Assembly: GCA_016872875.1 (NCBI GenBank)
Contig: VGYW01000505.1
Span: forward strand, 1 to 5,690
Length of the DNA: 5,690 bases
Reading direction: 5' to 3'
DNA from: Planctomycetota bacterium
GTDB lineage: Bacteria > Planctomycetota > PUPC01 > DSUN01
The notes under the pieces: generated by a model
What the model was told of the DNA's origin: nothing
Database searches by the model: none
The model's input: only the letters and a program-made list of their open reading frames with translations
Program-made: the position numbers and the translations under genes
In this document: positions 1 through 5,497 of the stretch, piece after piece
Layout of the letters: each line of letters opens with the position of its first letter
Position numbering within the stretch: the first letter of the stretch is position 1

Positions 1-147
1 CCCCGCGGCGCACTTGCGGCAACGCGGATACATGCATCGCCGCTTCATGAGCACCACAGACCCTCGCACGAAGCTCCCCCAAGAGGCGAGTTTCCCCATG
101 AGGGCCTTCCGCGTGCGTTCCAGGCTACGTTGGGCCGAGTCTTCCAC
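1..147 (-). CDS. Partial small protein, DUF6788-like, 5' part only
   Basis: This reading frame starts at a GTG at 147 and stays open for 49 codons to the left edge, so the C-terminus is missing. The start is chosen because GGAG (minus strand, 157..154) lies 6 bases upstream and the frame is closed by a TGA a little further up. The N-terminus is a charged helix (about residues 2-20), followed by GSFVRGSVVL and then the cysteine cluster C38-x4-C43-x2-C46 (RRCMYPRCRKCAAG). As I recall it, the DUF6788 family has the same order: a short helix, an RGS(L/V)V segment, then C-x4-C-x(1-2)-C followed by G and HGPY. The HGPY part would lie outside the window. The function of that family is unknown; its members are often found near mobile DNA. 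The gene is divergent from the helicase. The family call is made from memory of the motif. That this is a real gene is likely but not certain. Confidence 0.55.
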   Translation of the reverse strand, partial: MEDSAQRSLERTRKALMGKLASWGSFVRGSVVLMKRRCMYPRCRKCAAG

Positions 148-153
148 GTCGGA

Positions 154-157
154 CTCC
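154..157 (-). promoter_or_regulatory. Ribosome binding site deciding the GTG start at 147
   Basis: GGAG on the minus strand is followed by six bases and then GTG. It is the only start codon in this frame with a good Shine-Dalgarno match. The site overlaps the left arm of the dyad at 156-193, so folding of that dyad in the transcript could affect access to it. Confidence 0.45.
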
Positions 158-193
158 GTATAACATAAGCGTATACACTTATATCACATACGG
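156..193. promoter_or_regulatory. AT-rich imperfect dyad between divergent genes, possible operator/promoter
   Basis: A 22-bp palindrome centred on GTATAC (163-184, two mismatched pairs) is flanked by the outer arms CCGTAT (156-161) and ATACGG (188-193), offset by small bulges. It is the most AT-rich stretch in a very GC-rich window. It contains a minus-strand TATAAG (183..178) that could serve as a -10 box for the gene starting at 147, but no good -35 is visible. Its position between divergent genes fits an operator or a shared control region. No regulator gene is visible, and a structural or repeat role is also possible. Confidence 0.4.
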
Positions 194-256
194 CCAAAGA
201 AGAAAAGCGGAAACTGGTCCGTAGGAGATTACACGCACCCTCAGGGGGACTTCCAC

Positions 257-284
257 TTGACAGGGTGTTTTCACGCGATAGCAT
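257..284 (+). promoter_or_regulatory. Candidate sigma70-type promoter for the helicase operon
   Basis: A perfect -35 TTGACA (257-262), a 16-base spacer and the -10-like TAGCAT (279-284; 4 of 6 matches, including the key A2 and T6) lie about 48 bases before the chosen helicase start. Transcription would begin near 291, giving a leader of about 40 bases. This is a prediction from the sequence only. Confidence 0.5.
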
Positions 285-316
285 GGGGCCGAAGGGCGGG
301 ACGGCCAGATTGACGG

Positions 317-321
317 AAGGG
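317..321 (+). promoter_or_regulatory. Ribosome binding site favouring the ATG at 332
   Basis: AAGGG lies 10 bases before ATG 332 but only 4 bases before the in-frame GTG at 326. The spacing favours the ATG, which shortens the helicase by two residues. Confidence 0.45.
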
Positions 322-331
322 CCAAGTGGCG

Positions 332-2113
332 ATGTGGTGCGAGGCGGCACTCCCGAAGGAGGTGAAGGAGGCGGGCGAACTGCGGGGTAAGACGCCTGGG
401 GGCATCCCAGTCTTCTTCCGCTACGCCGCGCCGCTCGGGGGCCAGGCGACGTTCGACCCCGGCGGCCTGCGCCTCCACGTCGAGCACGCGCGCCTGCGGC
501 TCCTGCGCGGCTTCGAGGAGCTCCTCTGCCTCGACGGCCTCCGCGGCGTCGAGCAGTTGCCACACCAGATCGAGACCGTGCGGCGGGTGCTCCGCCACTT
601 CCGAGGCCGCGTGCTCCTCGCCGACGAGGTGGGCCTGGGCAAGACCATCGAGGCCTGCCTCCTCCTCCGCGAATACCTCCTCCGCGGACTCGTCCGCCGA
701 ATCCTCATCCTCGTCCCCGCCCCACTCGTCTCGCAGTGGAACGAGGAGCTGGAGTCGAAGTTCGGCCTGGACTTCTCGGTTGCGGACGGCGGGACGGCGA
801 CGCCGGAGTACTGGGGCGGGACGGAGCGGGTGCTGGCCTCGATGTCGCTCGCCAAGAGCGCGCGGCACTTCGACGCCGTGGCCGCGGCGCCGTGGGACCT
901 CGTGATCGTGGACGAGGCGCACCACTGCAAGAACCACTCGACCCGCAACTGGCAGCTCGTCAACGCCCTCAAGCGCCGCTACCTCTTCATGCTCACCGCC
1001 ACACCAGTCCAGAACAACCTGGTCGAGCTCTACAACCTCCTCACGCTTCTCGAGCCCGGGCACCTTGCGACGGAGAAGAGCTTCAAGCGGACCTACGTGA
1101 CGCGCGGCAACCCGCGCGACCCGCGGAACCGCGAGCGCCTCCGCTCCCTCCTCGCACAGGTCATGGTCCGCAACACCCGCAGCCTCGTGACCCTGAACCT
1201 GCCGCCCCGCTACGCCCAGACCTTCGTCGTCCAGCCAAGCGCCCAGGAGGCCGAGTTCGCACGCCTCCTCGACACCTGCCTCCGCTGGCGCACCCAGGGG
1301 CTGATGGCCGCGGGCGGCGCGGCCACCCTCCCCCCGGCGAACCGCATGCAGATGAACACCATGCTCCTCGCCGCGGGCAGCCACCCGGCGGCCCTTGTGC
1401 CAATGCTAGAGCGGATGGGGCAGGAGGACTCGCGGGCGCTCGCACTCGCCGACCACGCCCGACGCATCAGCGTCTCGACCAAAGAAGAAAAGCTCCTCGA
1501 ACTCCTCCGCCAGAACCGCCAGAACAAGGCCCTCGTCTTCGCCAACTTCCGCGTGACCCTCGAGCGGCTCGCCAAGCTCCTCACCGACGCCGCAATCCCC
1601 TTCTCCCTCTTCGCCGGCACCGAGACCGCCCGCCAGAAGGACGAAGCCGTCGAGCGCCTCCGCGCCTCCGTCCCCGTCATGCTCTGCTCCGAATCCGGCG
1701 GCGAGGGGCGAAACCTCCAGTTCGCAAACACCCTCATCAACTTCGACCTGCCCTGGAACCCGATGCGGATCGAGCAGCGGGTGGGCCGTATCCACCGCAT
1801 CGGCCAGACCCGCGAGGTCTTCATCTTCAACCTCTGCACCGCGGGCTCCCTCGAGGAGCGCATCCTGCGGCTCCTCGACGAGAAGATTCGCATGTTCGAG
1901 CTCGTCGTCGGCGAGGTAGGCTCCATCCTCGGAAACCTCGAAGGCGGCGAGGAGTTCGAGGCCCTCGTCCTCGACCTCTGGCTCCGCTCGCAGACCTCCG
2001 CCGAGCTCGACGCGGCCTTCGAGCGCCTCGGCGACTCCCTCCTCGCCGCCCAGGAGGAATACCTCCAGGCCAAGAAGCTCGACGACGCGCTCTTCGGGGA
2101 GGACTACCAGTGA
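332..2113 (+). CDS. SNF2/RapA-type DEAH-box helicase (ATPase), compact form
   Basis: This is a 593-aa ATP-dependent nucleic-acid translocase of helicase superfamily 2, SNF2 group. All main motifs are intact: a Q-type LPHQ (76-79), Walker A DEVGLGKT (98-105, Lys104), DEAH (194-197), LTATP (221-225), KALVFANF opening the second RecA lobe (399-406), SESGGEGRNLQ (453-463) and the arginine-finger motif QRVGRIHRIGQ (482-492). The HRIGQ motif and LPWNP point to the RapA/SNF2 side rather than to DEAD RNA helicases. It is much shorter than RapA (about 970 aa): there are only about 75 residues before the first motif and about 100 after the last, ending in an acidic tail. The start is the ATG with the better-spaced ribosome binding site; a GTG two codons upstream is possible. 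The next gene begins on the last base of the stop codon, so the two are translationally coupled. B. subtilis YqhH is a comparably short SNF2 protein with a small partner gene. The biological role is unknown. Confidence 0.95.
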   Translation: MWCEAALPKEVKEAGELRGKTPGGIPVFFRYAAPLGGQATFDPGGLRLHVEHARLRLLRGFEELLCLDGLRGVEQLPHQIETVRRVLRHFRGRVLLADEVGLGKTIEACLLLREYLLRGLVRRILILVPAPLVSQWNEELESKFGLDFSVADGGTATPEYWGGTERVLASMSLAKSARHFDAVAAAPWDLVIVDEAHHCKNHSTRNWQLVNALKRRYLFMLTATPVQNNLVELYNLLTLLEPGHLATEKSFKRTYVTRGNPRDPRNRERLRSLLAQVMVRNTRSLVTLNLPPRYAQTFVVQPSAQEAEFARLLDTCLRWRTQGLMAAGGAATLPPANRMQMNTMLLAAGSHPAALVPMLERMGQEDSRALALADHARRISVSTKEEKLLELLRQNRQNKALVFANFRVTLERLAKLLTDAAIPFSLFAGTETARQKDEAVERLRASVPVMLCSESGGEGRNLQFANTLINFDLPWNPMRIEQRVGRIHRIGQTREVFIFNLCTAGSLEERILRLLDEKIRMFELVVGEVGSILGNLEGGEEFEALVLDLWLRSQTSAELDAAFERLGDSLLAAQEEYLQAKKLDDALFGEDYQ

Positions 2114-3144
2114 TGCAGCCGGTCCAGGCCCGCCTGCGCGAGTTCACCGAGGCGCTCCTCGGCCGGGCGGGGGCGCTCGTCGAGTGGCCCCCCTCAGCCG
2201 AAGAGGGCCTGGCGCTCCTCCCGCCCGAGGCCGCCGCAAGGCTCGGCACCCCCGACGCCGAAACCGTCCGCATCGCCTTCGCCCCGGGCGGCGAGGGACT
2301 CTGCGCCAACCTGGCGACCGACTTCCTCGACCGCGTGGTGCCGCTCCTCGACGCCGAGCCGCGCATCGGCTCCTTCCAGGCCCCCGACCGCTACCTGAAG
2401 AAGGGCGACATGGCCGAAGCCATCGCACGCACCTTCACCTGGCACAACGCCAAAGTCGTCGTGCAGAAGGCCGAGCCCGCGCGCGTCGGCTACCACGCCT
2501 GGTTCTTCCTCGCCTCAATCGTCTCAGAGGACCGCTGGGAAGACGTCCTCTCCGTCGCAGTCAACGCCGCGTCGGGCGCCGCCGTCCCTCTGCCCGACCC
2601 GTTGCGCGACCTCGACCTCCAGCCGAGCGCCAGCCCCCCGGGCTCCCCCGCGTCCACCTATCGGCAGGCCCTCCGCCGCGCGGTCGCCCGGGTGGAAGAG
2701 CGTGCCGCACCGTTCGCCGAGCGCCTCGCCGCGAGGCTGGAGCGCGACCGCCGGCGCCTCCGCGACTACTACGGCGCACTCCTCCGCGAGGAAGCCGCCA
2801 AGCGCCACACCCTCTGGACCCACGAGGTCAAGGACAAGCTCGAGGCCCGCCGCCGCGCCGTCGAGCTCGAGCTCCAGCGCAAGCTCGCCGAGCTCGACGA
2901 AACCTACGCCCTCAAGGGCGAGCTCCTCCCCATCGCTCTCATCCGCCTCGAGGTCCAGGCCCTCGCCGTCCACTGCGAAGTCTTCCGCAAGCAGGCCCGG
3001 CGGCCCCACACCCTCTACTGGAACCCCATCCCCAAGGAGCTCGAGCCCATCGCCTGCGACGCCTGCGGGGGGAGCACCTTCTCCGTCGTCTTCACCGACG
3101 ACGACGTCCGCCCCCTCTGCCTCCCCTGCTCCAAGGCCCGGTGA
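2113..3144 (+). CDS. Helicase-partner protein: coiled coil plus C-terminal zinc ribbon, function unknown
   Basis: This is a 343-aa protein whose ATG shares one base with the helicase stop (TGATG). A GGGGAGG (2096-2102) lies 10 bases upstream. Three regions are visible. Residues 1-165 are a mixed, globular domain with no motif I recognise. Residues about 183-268 are a long, highly charged helical stretch rich in Arg, Glu and Leu, probably a coiled coil, with LRDYYGALLREE and AVELELQRKLAELDE in it. The end has a four-cysteine knuckle pair, C315-x2-C318 and C336-x2-C339, typical of a zinc ribbon. There is no signal peptide or membrane segment, so it should be cytoplasmic. The coiled-coil style followed by a beta-like IALIRLEVQALAV segment recalls the C-terminal parts of large SNF2 proteins (RapA- and DrmD-like), so it may be a detached accessory domain of the helicase. 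It may also be a distant counterpart of YqhG. Both comparisons are from memory. Confidence 0.9.
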   Translation: MQPVQARLREFTEALLGRAGALVEWPPSAEEGLALLPPEAAARLGTPDAETVRIAFAPGGEGLCANLATDFLDRVVPLLDAEPRIGSFQAPDRYLKKGDMAEAIARTFTWHNAKVVVQKAEPARVGYHAWFFLASIVSEDRWEDVLSVAVNAASGAAVPLPDPLRDLDLQPSASPPGSPASTYRQALRRAVARVEERAAPFAERLAARLERDRRRLRDYYGALLREEAAKRHTLWTHEVKDKLEARRRAVELELQRKLAELDETYALKGELLPIALIRLEVQALAVHCEVFRKQARRPHTLYWNPIPKELEPIACDACGGSTFSVVFTDDDVRPLCLPCSKAR

Positions 3145-3146
3145 GC

Positions 3147-3165
3147 CACAGGCTGGAATCCTGTG
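3147..3165. repeat. Short hairpin CACAGG...CCTGTG after the partner gene
   Basis: A 6-bp stem (3147-3152 with 3160-3165) and a 7-base loop start two bases after the stop of the zinc-ribbon gene. The GGCTGGAATCCTGTG wording resembles short dispersed hairpins I associate with intergenic regions of GC-rich planctomycete-like genomes. It has no following T-run, so it is a weak intrinsic terminator at best. Confidence 0.35.
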
Positions 3166-3216
3166 CCACCCGAGCATCGCCACCAGTCGAGCTGAGGGGA
3201 AGGGGGCTCGCCAGGT

Positions 3217-3244
3217 GATTTCACACTTGTACAAGTGTGAAATC
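3217..3244. terminator. Perfect 28-bp palindrome between convergent genes, candidate bidirectional terminator
   Basis: The left half GATTTCACACTTGT (3217-3230) is followed directly by its exact reverse complement (3231-3244). As RNA it can form a stem of up to 12 bp with a GUAC loop. It lies 72 bases after the plus-strand operon and 17 bases after the minus-strand operon, the usual place for a shared terminator. The T-run expected of a textbook intrinsic terminator is absent on both sides: TTT and AAA are inside the stem. It could instead be a protein-binding site or a mobile palindromic repeat. The two halves are identical, which is unusual for a drifting terminator. Confidence 0.5.
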
Positions 3245-3261
3245 CTCTCCCAGGGGGCTGC

Positions 3262-3492
3262 TCAGGCCCGCCAGGGCTCGATGGTGCGCGCGGGCGGGGT
3301 TCGCGCCAGGGCGAGCAGGGCGCGGCCACGCTCGGCCGGGGCCAGCGTGATGGCCATCCCACAGTTCGGGTTGACCTCTCTCGGCACCGGCACGAGGTCG
3401 GGCGAGAGCCCCGCCTCGATGAGGGCCTTCTCGGCGGCCAGGACCTGGTGGATGGACTCGAAGATGAGGAGGAGCCTGGCGGCGCGGCTCAT
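3262..3492 (-). CDS. DUF3343 protein, putative Se/S carrier-like
   Basis: This 76-aa protein is read from ATG 3492 to TGA 3264..3262. Its ATG overlaps the YedF stop as ATGA (3492..3489). No separate ribosome binding site is seen, so it is probably translated by coupling. The N-terminus LLLIFESIHQVLAAEKALIEAGL (about 7-29) is a beta strand followed by a helix. VPVPREVNPNCGMAI then carries the single cysteine, Cys44, in the CG context expected for this family (Pfam names PF11823 a putative Se/S carrier-like domain). The remainder is a helix and a basic tail. The family is usually 75-90 aa, so this copy is complete. The likely role is to accept persulfide or selenide on Cys44, working with the YedF and desulfurase encoded upstream. 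That role is inferred from the family and the neighbourhood. A longer start upstream in this frame would run inside yedF and is not needed. Confidence 0.85.
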   Translation of the reverse strand: MSRAARLLLIFESIHQVLAAEKALIEAGLSPDLVPVPREVNPNCGMAITLAPAERGRALLALARTPPARTIEPWRA

Positions 3493-4088
3493 GGGGCGAT
3501 GATCTTGGCGGCGCGGTTGAGCCGGACCACGATGTCGAACATGTTCCCCACGATGCCCACGCGCACCTTGTCGAGCTTGCCGTAGAAGTCGAGGCACGTG
3601 CCGCAGGAGATGACGTCCACGCCCAGCTCGGCCAGCTCCAAGAGGGTGGGAATCTCTTCGGAGCCCTCGGTGGTGAGTTGGACGCCGTTGTTGATGAAGA
3701 TGATCTCGCGGGGGAGGGGCTGGACGCTCTTGAGGGTCTTGAGGAATGCCTTCATCAGGATGCGGCCGAGGCGTTCGTCGCCCACGCCGAGGAGGTTGTT
3801 GCCGAGGAGCACGGTGGCCCGGCCGGGTTGGGCTTCGGGCTCGCAGGGGGCGGGCTCGAGCGCGGGCTCGGGCTGCCCAGTCCGGACCGTGAGGGTGTAC
3901 TCGCCGCCGGGGAGCTCGCGGGCCTCGACCTCGGCTCCGAGCGTCCTGGCCATGCGGGTGACGTTTGCCAGTGAGGCGGCGCCGCTGAGGCGCAGCTCGA
4001 TGACGGAGTCCGGGTTCTCCGCGATTGCCTTCTTGGCGCGGAGCACCGGCTCGGGGCAGGCGAGGTGCCGAAGGTCGAGCGTTTCCAT
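3489..4088 (-). CDS. yedF: YedF-like sulfurtransferase-like selenium metabolism protein (TusA + DsrE domains)
   Basis: This is a 199-aa two-domain protein. Residues 1-70 are a TusA/SirA fold beginning METLDLRHLACPEPVLRA, with the sulfur-carrying Cys11 in the family's CPxP motif. A Pro/Glu-rich linker (about 71-90) leads to a DsrE-like domain (91-199) with LLGNNLLGVGD and the cysteine pair C162-G-T-C165 in ISCGTCLDFYG. This layout and length match the selenium-metabolism YedF family, which is found with selD in genomes that use selenium. The ATG at 4088 is preferred because GAGGAG lies 9 bases upstream and the protein then starts exactly at the TusA domain. The frame is open further up to an ATG at 4229 that overlaps the desulfurase stop (ATGA), which would add 47 low-complexity residues encoded by the 9-bp repeat. 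Cys11, Cys162 and Cys165 are expected to pass sulfur or selenium. The stop overlaps the DUF3343 start by 4 bases. Confidence 0.92.
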   Translation of the reverse strand: METLDLRHLACPEPVLRAKKAIAENPDSVIELRLSGAASLANVTRMARTLGAEVEARELPGGEYTLTVRTGQPEPALEPAPCEPEAQPGRATVLLGNNLLGVGDERLGRILMKAFLKTLKSVQPLPREIIFINNGVQLTTEGSEEIPTLLELAELGVDVISCGTCLDFYGKLDKVRVGIVGNMFDIVVRLNRAAKIIAP

Positions 4089-4097
4089 TGGCTCTTG

Positions 4098-4103
4098 CTC
4101 CTC
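4098..4103 (-). promoter_or_regulatory. Strong ribosome binding site for yedF at 4088
   Basis: GAGGAG on the minus strand, 9 bases before the ATG at 4088, supports that ATG over the upstream in-frame ATG at 4229. The 4229 start has AGGAGG only two bases away, which is too close to work well. Confidence 0.6.
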
Positions 4104-4123
4104 AGTTGTTGTCCGTGCCTCAC

Positions 4124-4214
4124 GTCCCTTTTGTCCCTGTGGTCCCTGTGGTCCCTGTGGTCCCTTCGCCCTAGGGACCACAGGGACTACAGGGACCACA
4201 GGGGCCTGAGGGAC
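4124..4214. repeat. Inverted array of 9-bp tandem repeats forming a long hairpin
   Basis: The left side (4124-4168) holds five 9-bp units of type GTCCCTGTG, three of them perfect. The right side (4173-4214) holds the complementary AGGGACCAC units. Together they form an inverted repeat with 32-bp arms (4133-4164 and 4174-4205), a 9-base loop and only two non-Watson-Crick positions (4150/4188 and 4134/4204). Both of these are G-T pairs when read as plus-strand RNA and C-A mismatches in the operon transcript. It fills most of the 137-base gap between the desulfurase stop and the yedF start. It may stabilise or split the operon mRNA, act as an attenuator, or be a dispersed palindromic element. 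It has no transposase and no T-run. Confidence 0.8.
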
Positions 4215-4225
4215 GAAGAGCGGGG

Positions 4226-5365
4226 TCATGGCCTCCTGGCACCGACCGCGTGGACGGCGCGGATGGCGAGGTCCATCTCCTCCTCGGAGTTCCCGAAGCC
4301 GGGCGACAGGCGGACGGTGCCGCCTGGGAATGAGCCTATGTGGCGGTGGGCGCTGGGGGCGCAGTGGAGGCCGGGCCTGCACAGGATGCCGTGCTCGGCC
4401 TCGAGTGCGGCGGCCACGCGGTCGGGCGGCAGGCCCGCGACGTTGAAGCTGGCGAGGAGCGCCGTGCCGTCGTCGGGGCTGTAGAGCCGCACGCCGCGAA
4501 TCTCGCGCAGGCCGCGCAGGAGCAGCGCGGTGAGGCGCCCCTTGTGCTCGCCGAGGAGGCCGTGGGCCGCGAGGTGCTCGACGCCGCCGCGAAGGCCCGC
4601 GATGCCGTGGAGGTTGGGCGTGCCCGCCTCGTAGCGGTCGGGGGGGAAGGCGGGGTGCTCGGTTGACTCGCTCTGGCTGCCTGTGCCGCCTTCGAGGAGG
4701 GGCGCCACGTCGTAGTCGGGGCTGATGTAGCAGGCCCCGATGCCTGTCGGGCCGAGCAACCCCTTGTGCGCGGAGCAGGCGAGGAAGGCCACGCCGTCGG
4801 CCTCCGCCGCGATGGGCAGCACGCCGGCGGTCTGGGCCGCGTCGCTGAGGAGCGCGGTGCCGGGGAGCGCGCGGGCGAGAGCCCTGATGTCCTGCACGAC
4901 GCCCGTGACGTTCGAGGCGTGTGCCACGGCCACGAGGCGATAGCGCCCCGCGAGGCGCGCCACGGCCTCGAGGTCGAGCCGCCCCAGGGCGTCGGCGGGG
5001 AGGGTCTCCACCACGACTCCCCGCTCGCGCGCCAGCCGCGCGAGCGGCCGCATGACGCTGTTGTGTTCGAGGGGCGACACCCCCACGCGGTCGCCCTGGC
5101 GCAGGAGGCCCTTGAGCACGAGGTTCAGCCCCTCGGTCGCCCCGCGGGTGAACACGAGGTTCGCGGGGTCGGCCACGCCGAGGAGGGCGGCGAGGCGGCA
5201 GCGCGCGTCGAAGACAAGGCGCGCCGCCTCCACGGCCGGGCGGTGCCCGCTGCGGCCGGGATTCGCAGTCACCTCGCGCAGCAGCCGCACCATCTCCGCT
5301 TCCACCCCTGGTGGCTTCGGCCACGACGTCGCCGCGTGATCCAGGTAGATTGTGCGGTTCACCAC
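4226..5365 (-). CDS. Cysteine desulfurase family protein (class V aminotransferase, SufS/Csd-like)
   Basis: This is a 379-aa PLP enzyme predicted to remove sulfur from cysteine (or selenium from selenocysteine) and hold it on an active-site cysteine. The fold-type I signature is complete: YLDHAATSWPKP (7-18), the GATEG phosphate loop (75-79), His101 in LEHNSV for ring stacking, Asp175 and Gln178 in LLSDAAQTAG, the Schiff-base Lys201 in SAHKGLLGPTG, and Cys335 in RPGLHCAPSAH. The RxGxHCAP wording is that of SufS/CsdA (group II) enzymes, and the length (380 versus about 405) fits the shorter family often found next to yedF and selD. Start: GTG 5365, with AGGG six bases upstream; GTG 5362 is equally possible. 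The stop overlaps an ATG (4229) in frame with yedF. It is first in the operon and is driven by the promoter at 5396-5424. The substrate, sulfur or selenium, cannot be told from the sequence. Confidence 0.93.
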   Translation of the reverse strand: MVNRTIYLDHAATSWPKPPGVEAEMVRLLREVTANPGRSGHRPAVEAARLVFDARCRLAALLGVADPANLVFTRGATEGLNLVLKGLLRQGDRVGVSPLEHNSVMRPLARLARERGVVVETLPADALGRLDLEAVARLAGRYRLVAVAHASNVTGVVQDIRALARALPGTALLSDAAQTAGVLPIAAEADGVAFLACSAHKGLLGPTGIGACYISPDYDVAPLLEGGTGSQSESTEHPAFPPDRYEAGTPNLHGIAGLRGGVEHLAAHGLLGEHKGRLTALLLRGLREIRGVRLYSPDDGTALLASFNVAGLPPDRVAAALEAEHGILCRPGLHCAPSAHRHIGSFPGGTVRLSPGFGNSEEEMDLAIRAVHAVGARRP

Positions 5366-5395
5366 TGTTCGCCCTGCCAGCCGTCTCCCCCTTTC

Positions 5396-5424
5396 AGTAT
5401 GCCCGGCGGGGCGGCGTGTGTCAA
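5396..5424 (-). promoter_or_regulatory. Strong candidate sigma70-type promoter for the desulfurase-yedF-DUF3343 operon
   Basis: On the minus strand, TTGACA (5424..5419), a 17-base spacer and CATACT (5401..5396; 4 of 6 matches) give near-consensus elements with ideal spacing. Transcription would start near 5389, about 24 bases before the GTG, leaving the AGGG ribosome binding site inside the leader. No operator-like dyad is obvious around it. Confidence 0.65.
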
Positions 5425-5448
5425 GAAGGCATGGCGCCCCCGTGGCGC

Positions 5449-5477
5449 TTGCCCTCCTTCGGCTCCTCTGCTAAGAT
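5449..5477 (+). promoter_or_regulatory. Candidate promoter for the nucleotidyltransferase-like gene
   Basis: TTGCCC (5449-5454; 4 of 6), a 17-base spacer and TAAGAT (5472-5477; 4 of 6) precede the ATG at 5498. The leader would be only about 14 bases, just enough to hold the GAGAGG ribosome binding site. It is weaker than the divergent promoter at 5396-5424. Confidence 0.4.
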
Positions 5478-5497
5478 ACGTGACCGAGAGGCAGAGC

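Noticed and set aside
130..164. Plus-strand promoter TTGGGC...TATAAC
   Set aside because: The spacer is 23 bases, too long; the TTGACA promoter at 257-284 is much better placed for the helicase.
179..1384. Long minus-strand open frame opposite the helicase
   Set aside because: It is a GC-rich shadow of the helicase gene: low-complexity Arg/Ala/Glu composition, no motif, and the plus strand encodes every SNF2 motif.
736..2112. Upstream extension of the zinc-ribbon gene through the helicase
   Set aside because: The frame is open far upstream, but the Pro/Arg/Ala-rich translation is the helicase read out of frame. The coupled ATG at 2113 with GGGGAGG is the natural start.
2524..3234. 236-codon minus-strand frame across the zinc-ribbon gene
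   Set aside because: It is an antisense shadow with Gly/Glu/Val-rich low complexity and no ribosome binding site. It begins inside the palindrome region.
3217..3264. TGA at the end of DUF3343 as a selenocysteine codon with the palindrome as a SECIS element
   Set aside because: The palindrome begins 17 bases after the TGA and the frame stays open, which is tempting in a selenium context. But the protein is already full length for its family, and the extension is only the antisense of the zinc-ribbon gene.
3598..4209. Plus-strand open frame opposite yedF, ending in Gly-Thr-Thr repeats
   Set aside because: Ser/Arg-rich shadow of yedF; the repeats simply reflect the 9-bp units at 4124-4214.
4124..4214. 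CRISPR array
   Set aside because: The units are 9 bp with no spacers and are arranged as two inverted arms, so this is not a CRISPR array.
4230..5324. yedF frame extended upstream through the desulfurase
   Set aside because: That part is the desulfurase read out of frame (Arg/Pro-rich). Only the stretch from 4229 on can be considered as an alternative start.
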